NCBI GenBank assembly: GCA_964572065.1 | Contig: CAZNER010000024.1 | Span: 1 to 26,480, forward strand | Direction of reading: 5' to 3' | From: CAZNER01 sp964572065 | GTDB lineage: Bacteria; Patescibacteriota; Dojkabacteria; JAHIVN01 | Length of the DNA: 26,480 nucleotides | Shown: piece after piece, positions 15,351 to 22,907 of the stretch | How the letters are laid out: the number at the start of each line of letters is the position of its first letter | Numbering within the stretch: position 1 is the stretch's first letter | Position numbers and translations under genes: made by a program | Notes under the pieces: generated by a model | What the model was told of the DNA's origin: nothing | Seen by the model: the letters and a program-made list of their open reading frames with translations, nothing else | Database searches by the model: none

Positions 15351-15846
15351 ACGTGGTGGAGCAGAGGATTTAGTATTTATGATGATTATACTGTTCGCTG
15401 TAGCTATATCTTCCTTTATTGGATATTTAGTATTCACTGAATTAAATGACACTATACAAGATTCAGAATTATTTCCTACAGAATCTAAAGAAGTAATGAA
15501 TGTAACAACTAACGACTTAACTGAAAATCATATCCTTGATTATGCTTTCTTAGGAATTTTATCAGTATTAACAATAGCTCTATTCTTATTAGCATATATG
15601 AATGACTTTTCACCCGCATTTTTAATATTATTTATAATAGTTTTAGTGATAGCTGTATTAGTTGCAGTATCCTTAGGTAATGCTTATTATGAGATTGAAA
15701 CTTCAACTCATTTTGTAAACGCTTCTGCAGATTTTCCAATGCAGAATTATATAATGCAACATTTACCTTATTATATTCTCATAATTGGTGTAGTGTTGAG
15801 TATAGTTATATACGCTAAATGGAGGGGTAGTAATGCGAAATTCTAA
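15343..15846 (+). CDS. Four-helix membrane protein with MNKRGG pilin-like N-terminus, 167 residues
   Basis: The start MNKRGGAEDLVFMMIILFAV has a basic-Gly motif followed by a hydrophobic helix, resembling a class III signal and the NK(R/K)G..xxD(L)(I/V)F starts I associate with DPANN membrane proteins. It could be cut after Gly5 or Gly6. A short exported stretch with sequons (ELNDTIQDSELFP...NVTTN) is followed by three more helices, the last ending IVIYAKWRGSNAKF. It is a polytopic component of the envelope or assembly machinery. Signal cleavage is speculative. Confidence 0.65.
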   Translation: MNKRGGAEDLVFMMIILFAVAISSFIGYLVFTELNDTIQDSELFPTESKEVMNVTTNDLTENHILDYAFLGILSVLTIALFLLAYMNDFSPAFLILFIIVLVIAVLVAVSLGNAYYEIETSTHFVNASADFPMQNYIMQHLPYYILIIGVVLSIVIYAKWRGSNAKF

Positions 15847-18800
15847 ATATCTGATAGTGTTGGCTTTCTTAATATTTATTCCTATAGTGAGTGCTGCAGA
15901 CGTTACTACTGTAGAACCCGGAACATTAAGTGAAGTTAATTTAACTTTCTTAGACGGGGGAGTCTTATCTGGAACTATAAGCACTACTCCTGATGCAACA
16001 AGTTGTGCTGGAGATTGGAACACAACCTACACTTGTGCGAATACTTATGATGGAGACTGGGATACTTATGGATATGCTGCAGATATGGATGGAGACGTAT
16101 ATGTCTACCATAATTATACAATACCTTCTCTCGCAGGAGATAATGTAACTTGGGAAATAAAATATGATTCTCCTGCTATAACTGTTAATTATACAGTTCC
16201 TTCTTCATGTTTAACAGCAAGTACTCTAGAATTTAGATACTTCGGATTATGGTCTGCAGGTTCAGGCAATTCTTATGGTACTTACGCTTGTAAGAACTCT
16301 TCAGACGATTGGGAGACTATCTATGATGGAAATTCTAACTCTGAATCTGGAGACTTTTATGAGGGGCAAGTTCACTGGGACAGACAAAATTACTTCTTTC
16401 AAATACCTAACACGGAAGTAGTAAACAGTGCTACACTGAATGTTACTGGTTATCCTTTACCTAACGGAGTAATAGAAAATAGTTCTGCACCTACTCATTC
16501 AGTAGATTGTGTAAATCCTGCAAATGCTTATGACGAACTCTGGTCTACATATTCTAGCGGTGGAGGTTACTGTTGGGTCAATGAAACATTTGCAGGAATC
16601 GACACTTCTATGACTTATAAATTTAAACACGCAAGAGGAAGTTCAGCCATGTGGATTTGGTTTTGGAATTACTCTTCTTCTTCATTTGATCAAGTATATT
16701 ACGAAACGGGATTATATTGCTGGAATACTGGATGTAATGACACTTTAAATCTTTCTTCAGATTATATTTCTGGTGGAGAAGTTAAAGTTCAACTAAAATA
16801 TAACACTGCTACTAGATTTTTTGAAGGAGCTATTGAAAAATATACTGAACCGACCAATGCTTCTATACAAATAAATGGTTCTGAAATATGGAATTATACT
16901 GGAGAATTAAATACTTCAGAAACAACTTCAGACTTTGCTTCCTTCTTAAATTCAGAATTATCTTCATGTAGTACTTCTACATGTAATATTTCACTAGATA
17001 TTTTTTCAGATAGTACGGGAATATTAGAATTATCTGAATTTGATATTGAATACAATGAAGCTCCTTATTCAACTGCTAATTATCCTACAGATGGAGCAAC
17101 AGAAATTCCTTATAATGTTACTTTAAATGCTTCAGTATTTGATGTAAATGGAGATACTTTAAATGGAACTTTATATTTAATCTTAGACGAAGAGACTTCC
17201 TCTTCTTGGGTAGATCAAGGATGTTCTGAAGGAAGTGATTCTGAAGCAAATGCAGTAGATGAAGACTGGGATACTTATGCTGCAGGTGGAACTATTTATG
17301 AAAATGTATCTTTAGATGAAAACCTTACAGCTCCTTACTGGAAATATAAAGTAAATGTTAATGGTCCAAGTCCTATTGTTATAGAATGTTATAATAGTTC
17401 AGAATGGATTACAATGGATTCTACATTATCTTCAGGAACTTTCACAACACCAATTAACGCTACTTGTTATGATCAAGAAATATTACAATTAAGAATTAAT
17501 ACAACTCTTACAGGTATTTATTGTGATGGAGGATTTGGTTCAGGTTATTCTCAACATTATTATGAAGGTCAATTAGTTAGAAATTCTTCTTATACAGGAT
17601 TATCAAATGGATCTATTGTTAATGAAACTTATATTCTTAAAGGACCTAGAACTTATTTATGGTATCTTAACTTAACTGATGGATTCGAAAGTAATTACTC
17701 TATATGGGATTTCACAGTAGAATCTGTACCTCTAGATAATGGAACGGTTTATGATAACGAATTAATTACTTTCTTCTTAAAAGATGAAGAAACAAAAGAA
17801 GTAATTAATGGTTCTATAGCAGTTGTTGTATTCACAGCAGGAACTAATTATACTTTCTCAGGAGACGATATAAGTAATTTAACAATATATGGACCTGAAG
17901 GATCAGTGTCAATAACTGAAGCATTTATTCAATATAGTTCTACAGGATACTCTGTGGAAAATTATTATCTTACAGACGATGAATGGAGTACTGATTCTCC
18001 ATTAACTGTGAATCTATATGATATTAATGATTCAAAAGATACTGTATTTGAAATAAGTGTTTTAGATTCAAGTCTTAGCGGATTAGATGGTGCCTATGTA
18101 AAATTATTAAGATATTATCCTGAAGATAATCAATATATTCTCACTGAAGTTGGTAAAACAGATAGTGATGGTAAAACCTTATTACACATAGTTTTAGAAG
18201 ATGTCTTCTACACAATTATTGTTGAAGACGATGGAGAAATACTTTACAGTGGTGATCCTTCTAAGAAATATTGTTCAGATACTCCCTGTACTCAAATAAT
18301 AAATACTGCTGATGAGATTACAGATATATGGTCTGCTATAGATGGAATAACTGATTTCTATTACAATGTAACTTATAATGATACGACTTCAAAAGTTAGA
18401 ATGGAATACACAGACACTTCAGGAAGTTTAAGTTACGCTAGGATGCTTGTAAGATTACCTGATTTCATATCTGATGCAACAACAATATGTGATGTTAATT
18501 CTTCTTCAGCTAGTGGAGTATTATTCTGTAATTTAACAGAAACTTTTATGGAAAACGTAACTGGAACATTCTTTGTAGATGTATTTGTATCTAGAAGTCC
18601 TCCAGAAGAAGATGGTGAAAGTGTTGCGTTATCATTTACTAAATTTCTTACAAATAACCCTGAAGGTATCTTTGACACTTTTGATGTAGGAACTATAGGT
18701 AGTGAAGGACTTGTTTGGGGAATATTTATTATTATTGCTTTAGTCTCTTTAGGAATATTTAATCCAAAACTTGCAATAGTATTCACATGTATTGCAATAG

Positions 18801-18907
18801 CACTTGTAGGGTTCTTAGGAATAGTTAAAATGAGTTTTAGTGCAATTATGGGAATCGTAGGATTAGGTGCAGCCGCAATTTATTTTATGACACGAGGTGA
18901 AAAATGA
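15833..18907 (+). CDS. Giant membrane-anchored adhesin with three discoidin-like modules (1024 residues)
   Basis: A Sec signal peptide (cut near 21, IVSA/AD) precedes three related modules at about 58-180, 225-333 and 464-581. Each opens with an xxxA.D..W.TY element (TYDGDWDTY, AYDELWSTY, AVDEDWDTY) and closes with a Y/F-EG motif (FYEGQV, FFEGAI, YYEGQL). They resemble F5/8C carbohydrate-binding folds. A carboxypeptidase-regulatory/Cna-B-like sandwich follows (about 737-810, SGLDGAYVKLLRYY...KTDSDGKT). The C-terminus (959-1024) has three membrane helices. Dense sequons indicate a glycosylated ectodomain. With the 1121-residue protein it forms the pair of large surface proteins. Host attachment or fusion is the likely role, as in the large C-terminally anchored proteins of spindle-shaped viruses. 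GGAGGGG precedes the start. Confidence 0.85.
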   Translation: MRNSKYLIVLAFLIFIPIVSAADVTTVEPGTLSEVNLTFLDGGVLSGTISTTPDATSCAGDWNTTYTCANTYDGDWDTYGYAADMDGDVYVYHNYTIPSLAGDNVTWEIKYDSPAITVNYTVPSSCLTASTLEFRYFGLWSAGSGNSYGTYACKNSSDDWETIYDGNSNSESGDFYEGQVHWDRQNYFFQIPNTEVVNSATLNVTGYPLPNGVIENSSAPTHSVDCVNPANAYDELWSTYSSGGGYCWVNETFAGIDTSMTYKFKHARGSSAMWIWFWNYSSSSFDQVYYETGLYCWNTGCNDTLNLSSDYISGGEVKVQLKYNTATRFFEGAIEKYTEPTNASIQINGSEIWNYTGELNTSETTSDFASFLNSELSSCSTSTCNISLDIFSDSTGILELSEFDIEYNEAPYSTANYPTDGATEIPYNVTLNASVFDVNGDTLNGTLYLILDEETSSSWVDQGCSEGSDSEANAVDEDWDTYAAGGTIYENVSLDENLTAPYWKYKVNVNGPSPIVIECYNSSEWITMDSTLSSGTFTTPINATCYDQEILQLRINTTLTGIYCDGGFGSGYSQHYYEGQLVRNSSYTGLSNGSIVNETYILKGPRTYLWYLNLTDGFESNYSIWDFTVESVPLDNGTVYDNELITFFLKDEETKEVINGSIAVVVFTAGTNYTFSGDDISNLTIYGPEGSVSITEAFIQYSSTGYSVENYYLTDDEWSTDSPLTVNLYDINDSKDTVFEISVLDSSLSGLDGAYVKLLRYYPEDNQYILTEVGKTDSDGKTLLHIVLEDVFYTIIVEDDGEILYSGDPSKKYCSDTPCTQIINTADEITDIWSAIDGITDFYYNVTYNDTTSKVRMEYTDTSGSLSYARMLVRLPDFISDATTICDVNSSSASGVLFCNLTETFMENVTGTFFVDVFVSRSPPEEDGESVALSFTKFLTNNPEGIFDTFDVGTIGSEGLVWGIFIIIALVSLGIFNPKLAIVFTCIAIALVGFLGIVKMSFSAIMGIVGLGAAAIYFMTRGEK

Positions 18908-19332
18908 GTGAATATACTAATCCTCCATCAAAGATGTTAATAACTGCACTGGTAGCGGTTACTGTCATTGGTGGTTTTGTAGTACTTATGAATGATATGG
19001 CTATATATAATGAAGATATATCTTCTAGCCCCTTAACAAATAATATTTCAGATCAAGAGGAAACTTTAAGAAATACTGGAAATTTATTAAGTTCACAAAC
19101 TACTGAAGAAGGAGCTATTTCAGAAGGAGATTCTTTAATTGGATTAGTATATAAAGGTCTTCAAAATATGTGGAACACTGTTAAAGATACTTTTATAGTA
19201 ATCCCTAAAATCGGTACAGCAGTATCTGAACAAATAGGTATTCCTCCATGGTTTACTGCGGCGATTGTTACAATTATATTGATTATGTCATCTGCAGCGA
19301 TTATTAAAGTAATCACTGGGAGGGAACTATAA
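18904..19332 (+). CDS. Two-helix membrane protein with exported loop, 142 residues
   Basis: The ATGA overlaps the stop of the adhesin gene and GAGGTG lies upstream. Helix one (about 9-29) and helix two (about 118-138) enclose an exported Ser/Thr/Glu-rich segment (DQEETLRNTGNLLSSQTTEE) and an amphipathic KGLQNMWNTVKDTF. Coupling to the adhesin suggests a membrane partner of it. Family not recognised. Confidence 0.65.
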   Translation: MSEYTNPPSKMLITALVAVTVIGGFVVLMNDMAIYNEDISSSPLTNNISDQEETLRNTGNLLSSQTTEEGAISEGDSLIGLVYKGLQNMWNTVKDTFIVIPKIGTAVSEQIGIPPWFTAAIVTIILIMSSAAIIKVITGREL

Positions 19333-19643
19333 TGTTATATGATCAACCAAGCAATATAACAGGAATGGGTGGAATAATGAGCTACTTAAATGGAGCTCTT
19401 GGATCAAACACTCCTTTTAGTTACTTATTTTCTAATGCAATAATATTAATGGTATTCTTTATATTCCTAATATTCTTTATAACTAGAGAAAAACCTGAAG
19501 TTGCACTAACCACTGCTAGTTTTGTTTCTGCAATAATAACCTTATTAATGATCTATGCAGGATTAGCGGGAACATACTTGTTATATGCGTTTATAATATT
19601 TACAGGTATCGGCGTAGCATATATGTATTGGGATACTAAGTAA
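19332..19643 (+). CDS. Three-helix membrane protein, 103 residues
   Basis: The start follows GGGAGG by eight bases, and the ATG shares a base with the previous TAA. After a short polar N-terminus (MLYDQPSNITGMGGIMSYLN) there are three hydrophobic helices (about 35-54, 59-78 and 80-99), ending YMYWDTK. It is the last gene before the terminator at 19646 and so closes the long polycistron. Confidence 0.65.
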   Translation: MLYDQPSNITGMGGIMSYLNGALGSNTPFSYLFSNAIILMVFFIFLIFFITREKPEVALTTASFVSAIITLLMIYAGLAGTYLLYAFIIFTGIGVAYMYWDTK

Positions 19644-19645
19644 CA

Positions 19646-19710
19646 ATTAAGTTACTATTAAGTTACTAATAAGTTTCAATAACTTAATATAAGACTGTTT
19701 TTTTTATTTT
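19646..19710 (+). terminator. Repeat-derived hairpin plus T-tract upstream of the candidate capsid gene
   Basis: Eleven-base tandem units (ATTAAGTTACT at 19646 and 19657, a degenerate AATAAGTTTC at 19669) are followed by TAACTTAAT (19680-19688), which pairs with ATTAAGTTA (19657-19665) in a nine-base stem. A T8 run starts at 19698. This separates the long polycistron from the 19757 gene, which then needs its own start signal; TTTATTTTATTTAA (19702-19715) may serve as its TATA element. Confidence 0.6.
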
Positions 19711-19719
19711 ATTTAACTG

Positions 19720-19732
19720 TCGTCAAAGACGA
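19720..19732 (+). promoter_or_regulatory. Short hairpin in the leader of the candidate capsid gene
   Basis: TCGTC-AAA-GACGA forms a five-base-pair GC-containing stem with a three-base loop. It lies 24 bases before the ATG and ahead of the ribosome-binding site GAGAGGA (about 19739-19745). A 5' stem can protect an abundant message. The role is inferred. Confidence 0.35.
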
Positions 19733-19756
19733 TGGTCTAGAGAGGAACAAAAGACA

Positions 19757-20044
19757 ATGAAACTATTCAAAAACAAAAAAGGTCTTAGTGTTGGTGCTTT
19801 ATCTCCACTAATTACAACTCTACTTGTAGTTACTATATTATTAGCAATTACTTTAGTAATATTAACTACATTTATGGACATTAGTGGTATCTCTGGAACA
19901 ACTGCTGAAACAGCTATTAACGATTCCGTTACAGCTTTAGCAGATATTCCAACATGGTTACCATTGATTATAATTGTGGTAATAGCAGCAATACTTTTAG
20001 GACTTGTATTTGGAGTATTCGGTGGACAAAAAGAAACAATGTAA
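19757..20044 (+). CDS. Candidate major capsid protein with class III (pilin-type) signal peptide, 95 residues
   Basis: The N-terminus MKLFKNKKG/LSVGALSPL has the archaeal prepilin peptidase site: basic residues, KKG, then LS and a long hydrophobic helix (about 14-38). After a short polar loop (DISGISGTTAETAINDSVTA) comes a second helix (about 67-88, IPTWLPLIIIVVIAAILLGL) and a short tail. Two hydrophobic helices in an 86-residue mature chain match the architecture of spindle-shaped virus VP1-type capsid proteins; pilins have only the first helix. It has its own leader and terminators on both sides, as expected for a highly expressed gene. The predicted processing enzyme is the peptidase at the element junction. 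Capsid identity is inferred; a pilus subunit is the main alternative. Confidence 0.65.
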   Translation: MKLFKNKKGLSVGALSPLITTLLVVTILLAITLVILTTFMDISGISGTTAETAINDSVTALADIPTWLPLIIIVVIAAILLGLVFGVFGGQKETM

Positions 20045-20045
20045 G

Positions 20046-20092
20046 AATAGTTGATTTTTCAACTATTTTTTATTGTTTTTTTTATTTTTTAG
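20046..20092 (+). terminator. Strong intrinsic terminator after the candidate capsid gene
   Basis: AATAGTTGA (20046-20054) and TCAACTATT (20059-20067) form a perfect nine-base stem with a TTTT loop, followed by several T runs up to 20090. It starts one base after the stop codon and would reduce transcription into the next gene, giving unequal amounts of the two paralogues. Confidence 0.75.
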
Positions 20093-20101
20093 GTGACAAA
20101 A

Positions 20102-20566
20102 ATGGAAATGTCAAAACTGATTGGAATTATAACGACGATCTTAGTAGCAACAATAATTTTAGCAGTGGGTATTGTAGTAACACAAGAATTCAGAGAAACA
20201 AATATTGAATCTGAAAGTGAATCTATTACGTTATTAAATGGTACAGCTGTTTCCTTATCTCAGTCAGGAATTCGAGCAAGTACTTTTTCTTTAAGTAATG
20301 CAACGGTAACTTTAGGTTCTGGAAATTATACTCTTTCAGCAACGGCGGGAACGGTAACTCTAACAGATAATACTTACAACAATACAAATTGGACTGCAGC
20401 GTATGACTATGGAGAAGATACTGCGGCTTATACAGCAACAGATGCTTCAGTAGATGCCTTCGCAGAAATTCCAACATGGATTCCATTAATAGTTATTGTA
20501 GTGATTGCGTCGATATTACTCGGTTTAGTGTTTACAGTGTTCGGTAAAAAAGGAGAGACCTTATAA
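20102..20566 (+). CDS. Second capsid-type protein with inserted exported domain, 154 residues
   Basis: I choose ATG 20102, five bases after AGGTGA; GTG 20093 lies within that site. Helix one (about 5-27, SKLIGIITTILVATIILAVG) and helix two (about 123-144, IPTWIPLIVIVVIASILLGL) flank a Ser/Thr/Asn-rich beta domain with sequons (NATVTLGSGNYTLSATAGTV) and a YNNTNWTAAYDYG strand pair. The second helix and tail (IPTW.PLI.IVVIA.ILLGLVF.VFG.K.ET) match the preceding protein almost residue for residue. No K/R-G class III site is visible at its start. It is probably a decorated minor capsid or envelope paralogue that packs through the shared helix. Confidence 0.65.
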   Translation: MEMSKLIGIITTILVATIILAVGIVVTQEFRETNIESESESITLLNGTAVSLSQSGIRASTFSLSNATVTLGSGNYTLSATAGTVTLTDNTYNNTNWTAAYDYGEDTAAYTATDASVDAFAEIPTWIPLIVIVVIASILLGLVFTVFGKKGETL

Positions 20567-20578
20567 TTCTCCTCTTTT
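20551..20578. terminator. Terminator between convergent genes
   Basis: AGGAGA (20551-20556) and TCTCCT (20568-20573) pair around the stop codon of the preceding gene, and a T6 run follows. It closes the virion module just before the end of the minus-strand small-gene cluster at 20579. Confidence 0.6.
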
Positions 20579-20812
20579 TTAATTTATTAAAGTAGAAGTA
20601 TTTCTTAACAGTACATATTTATTAAGATCATAACATAATTCGCAAGGGTGCGTACTTAAAAGTTGAACATTATAAATAATATATACGAGTATTGTGATCA
20701 TTAGTGCGAAAGTACCTATAGTAAATATGAAAACTATTGCTCTCTTTTGATAGGGCGTCAGTTTATTTACTACATCTTGCATAAATTCCTTGTTTTCTTC
20801 TTTATCTTCCAT
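20579..20812 (-). CDS. Single-pass membrane protein, 77 residues
   Basis: A charged cytosolic start (MEDKEENKEFMQDVVNKLTP) is followed by one long helix (about 25-48, AIVFIFTIGTFALMITILVY) and an exported tail with two cysteines (HPCELCYDL). It is the last gene of the minus-strand cluster. Function unknown. Confidence 0.55.
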   Translation of the reverse strand: MEDKEENKEFMQDVVNKLTPYQKRAIVFIFTIGTFALMITILVYIIYNVQLLSTHPCELCYDLNKYVLLRNTSTLIN

Positions 20813-20823
20813 TTTAGAACATG

Positions 20824-21150
20824 TTATGTGCCCATTTTAGGCACTAAATTTCTTACCATAAAACCGATTAAAAATGAACTAATAATTCCTACAAGTAGCG
20901 ATTTATCCATAAGGTTATTTCCCATACGGATCAATTCTAATCCACTGTATTCATTACCATCAGAGGCAACGTCATAAATAGTTGTATGAAACTGAGATTC
21001 TAAGTATCTCATATTCCATCCTAGATCTGAATTATGATAACCAAGTTTATAATTATAAGTAGCTTTACTCAGTAACATTATTGCAAAAATTAGATAAATA
21101 ATACTCACAAGTTTAATCGCATATGTAACATGTTTTTTATCTATTTTCAT
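20824..21150 (-). CDS. Two-helix membrane protein, 108 residues
   Basis: Helix one (about 9-28, TYAIKLVSIIYLIFAIMLL) and helix two (about 84-101, LLVGIISSFLIGFMV) enclose a polar exported domain (SDLGWNMRYLESQFHTTIYD). The start follows the TAG of the upstream gene directly. No family recognised. Confidence 0.55.
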   Translation of the reverse strand: MKIDKKHVTYAIKLVSIIYLIFAIMLLSKATYNYKLGYHNSDLGWNMRYLESQFHTTIYDVASDGNEYSGLELIRMGNNLMDKSLLVGIISSFLIGFMVRNLVPKMGT

Positions 21151-21369
21151 CTACCTCATTTTCTTAGCTTTTTCTATTCTCTCAAGAAGTTCTCTTCGTT
21201 TTTGCATCTTTTTCTTGAGTTTCTTATTTCTTTCAGAATGATATGCTTGTATTTCTTCTTCAGGAAAACCTAGTTTTCTAAGAACACCATCTGTCCAATA
21301 CTTCCCCATTTCTTTAGCTCGTTGAACAGATACTCTTAAATTCCAGATAACTGTTTTAATATCTACCAT
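21151..21369 (-). CDS. Small basic helical protein, 72 residues
   Basis: The start MVDIKTVIWNLRVSVQRAKE is followed by a WTDGVLRKLGFPEEEI segment and a long Lys/Arg-rich helix (NKKLKKKMQKRRELLERIEK). It could bind nucleic acid or form a coiled coil. It overlaps the upstream zinc-ribbon gene by seven bases. Confidence 0.5.
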   Translation of the reverse strand: MVDIKTVIWNLRVSVQRAKEMGKYWTDGVLRKLGFPEEEIQAYHSERNKKLKKKMQKRRELLERIEKAKKMR

Positions 21370-21557
21370 CTTAAATCTTCTTCAGTTTTAATCTCTACTA
21401 ATTGGTGACAATTTTTACATAAAAACCATTCTTCTTTACTTGTGTAAAGAGGTTCTTCAGTTATTTCTATATGAACTCTAGTGAAAATCTTATTCTTACA
21501 GTGATGACAGTACATCTCTTTTTCTTTGATTTCTTTAGTTACTCTTTTCCGATCCAT
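21363..21557 (-). CDS. Zinc-ribbon protein, 64 residues
   Basis: Two CxxC pairs (C17/C20 in YCHHCKNK and C47/C50 in FLCKNCHQL) are separated by 26 residues of beta-strand character, a typical zinc ribbon. The N-terminus is basic. Such small ribbons often act as transcription or protein adaptors in archaeal elements. It lies in the regulatory minus-strand cluster. Confidence 0.65.
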   Translation of the reverse strand: MDRKRVTKEIKEKEMYCHHCKNKIFTRVHIEITEEPLYTSKEEWFLCKNCHQLVEIKTEEDLRW

Positions 21558-21751
21558 TTAGTAATTAAAGCATGTACATTACTTAATTTTGTAGAAAGTT
21601 CACTGAAATCTCTCTTTATAGGTTGTTCTAAAGAATACTTGTCATCTAATGCAGTGTATAGAATAGATATTTTTTGACCAATATCGCAAAGATGCTTAAT
21701 AATATCTTTCTTTTGTGTATCACTTATTTTATAGATTCTTCCTTTTACCAT
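21539..21751 (-). CDS. Small helical protein, 70 residues
   Basis: The sequence MVKGRIYKISDTQKKDIIKH... is all-helical, with hydrophobic positions at heptad-like spacing and no cysteines or membrane segment. Its end overlaps the zinc-ribbon start by 19 bases. Unknown function. Confidence 0.5.
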   Translation of the reverse strand: MVKGRIYKISDTQKKDIIKHLCDIGQKISILYTALDDKYSLEQPIKRDFSELSTKLSNVHALITKWIGKE

Positions 21752-21979
21752 TCATCTTCTCCCTTTTTTGAGTAATTTATTAATTCTGTCTAACAGACTT
21801 AATCTTTGAGCAGCACTTATTGTAAATAAAAACATCGTCATACAATATATTCCGATAGCTATTTGATTTTTTATTAATAACAAAGTACCTCCAATAAAAA
21901 AGATCACAGAAGCAAATGTAAAAGATCTAACATCTAATCTTTTTTCAAAATCGTCCCATAAATATTTCCATTTTACCAT
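21752..21979 (-). CDS. Two-helix membrane protein, 75 residues
   Basis: I choose ATG 21979 (MVKWKYLWDDFEKRLD), which has GGAGAAAG upstream; GTG 21997 would extend it into the preceding gene. Helix one (about 21-37, FTFASVIFFIGGTLLLI) and helix two (about 41-58, IAIGIYCMTMFLFTISA) form a hairpin, with a basic LLKKGRR tail. Unknown function. Confidence 0.5.
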   Translation of the reverse strand: MVKWKYLWDDFEKRLDVRSFTFASVIFFIGGTLLLIKNQIAIGIYCMTMFLFTISAAQRLSLLDRINKLLKKGRR

Positions 21980-22317
21980 CTTACTTTCTTTCTCCACGAT
22001 CTACTATCTTGATCGTAATAATATTTTAATTGAATCATATGATTCCTTAAAGTCTCTGTAGAAAGTCCTATAGCATCACTCATTTCAGGTAATGAATATT
22101 CTTCAGCAGGATGGTCTTTTATATAATCTGTAGTTCTGCTAATTGATGACGGTCTTCCGACAGAGATTTCTTTATTATCAGTTTCAGTAACCACTGGTGT
22201 GGGAGGAGAAGGAGTCTTCTTCTCACTCCCAAGGTAATCAATGGCTAATTCTTTGGATTTATCAATGAGTAAAAATTCTTTAATCTCTTTAGCGTCTCCA
22301 CTGATATATATTTCCAT
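21973..22317 (-). CDS. Winged-helix/HTH transcriptional regulator, 114 residues
   Basis: After an N-terminal alpha/beta part (1-30) and a Pro-rich linker (KTPSPPTPVV), residues about 61-112 form a helix-turn-helix. It contains SLPEMSDAIGLSTETLRNHM, where GLS is the turn and TETLRNHMIQLKYY the recognition helix, followed by a wing-like YDQDSRSWRKKV. It probably regulates element promoters; the palindrome at 23041-23061 is a candidate target. Confidence 0.65.
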   Translation of the reverse strand: MEIYISGDAKEIKEFLLIDKSKELAIDYLGSEKKTPSPPTPVVTETDNKEISVGRPSSISRTTDYIKDHPAEEYSLPEMSDAIGLSTETLRNHMIQLKYYYDQDSRSWRKKVRW

Positions 22318-22318
22318 T

Positions 22319-22603
22319 TTATTCTTTCAATTTACGTATATGAGATTTAAGCTCAGCTAAATTATCTTCTACAATGTTAACTAAATTTAATATATCGTCA
22401 AAGTCTTTTTCAGAAAGATTCTTGTTCTCTGAAGGTAATGCTCTTTTAATTTCAGATCTTATTAAATTTAAGATCTTAGGATCATTAATCATCTCAGTAA
22501 TTTTATTAGAAGTATTTATTTGTTTTTCCGATGGCTTGTTAGATTTTTCCATTTGTTGTCTATAAAATTCAGCTTCTTTCTTTTTATTTTTTCCAAATAC
22601 CAT
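22319..22603 (-). CDS. Charged coiled-coil protein, 94 residues
   Basis: The start MVFGKNKKKEAEFYRQQMEK and the end (LNLVNIVEDNLAELKSHIRK) are helical and charged, without membrane segments or motifs. It sits between the regulator gene and the 22605 gene with one-base gaps. Unknown function. Confidence 0.5.
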   Translation of the reverse strand: MVFGKNKKKEAEFYRQQMEKSNKPSEKQINTSNKITEMINDPKILNLIRSEIKRALPSENKNLSEKDFDDILNLVNIVEDNLAELKSHIRKLKE

Positions 22604-22604
22604 T

Positions 22605-22907
22605 TTATTTCTTTACAACCTCTTCAGTAACTTTTGTATATTTATGTTTCTCTATTAAATCTGAAGCTTCTCCTTTAGACAAAGAATCATTGTAAGATAC
22701 TGAATATTTATCTAATAATTCTTTTTGTTTTTGAGTTGCTGGTTCAGATCTCCAAGGTTCATTTTTATTTTCTTTATCAGATCTAATTAAATTCGTTCTA
22801 TTATCTTTACCAACTTCTTCAATGATTGTACAGATAATATCTATATCTAAATTTTCTTCTAACAATGATTTTGCTAGATCTACATAATCTTTAGTTTCTG
22901 GTTTCAT
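22605..22907 (-). CDS. Small acidic/basic protein of unknown function, 100 residues
   Basis: The ATG at 22907 follows GGAGGTT, a strong ribosome-binding site located inside the end of the RHH gene. The N-terminal part (about 1-35) is helical. The C-terminal part (ATQKQKELLDKYSVSYNDSL, then SKGEASDLIEKH) resembles a short SAP- or HeH-like helical motif seen in phage proteins, but this is weak. Confidence 0.5.
   Translation of the reverse strand: MKPETKDYVDLAKSLLEENLDIDIICTIIEEVGKDNRTNLIRSDKENKNEPWRSEPATQKQKELLDKYSVSYNDSLSKGEASDLIEKHKYTKVTEEVVKK

Noticed and set aside
18433..18786. Minus-strand 117-residue open frame in the adhesin gene
   Set aside because: It is the shadow of the conserved C-terminal part and membrane helices of the plus-strand adhesin.
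19646..19688. Tandem ATTAAGTTACT units as CRISPR repeats or replication iterons
   Set aside because: There are only two or three 11-bp units without spacers, and they form the stem of a hairpin followed by a T run, so a terminator explains them.
2530..20566. Conjugative pilus or plasmid transfer system
   Set aside because: Pilin-like and membrane proteins are present, but no VirB4/TraG-type ATPase, relaxase or secretion-channel proteins were recognised.
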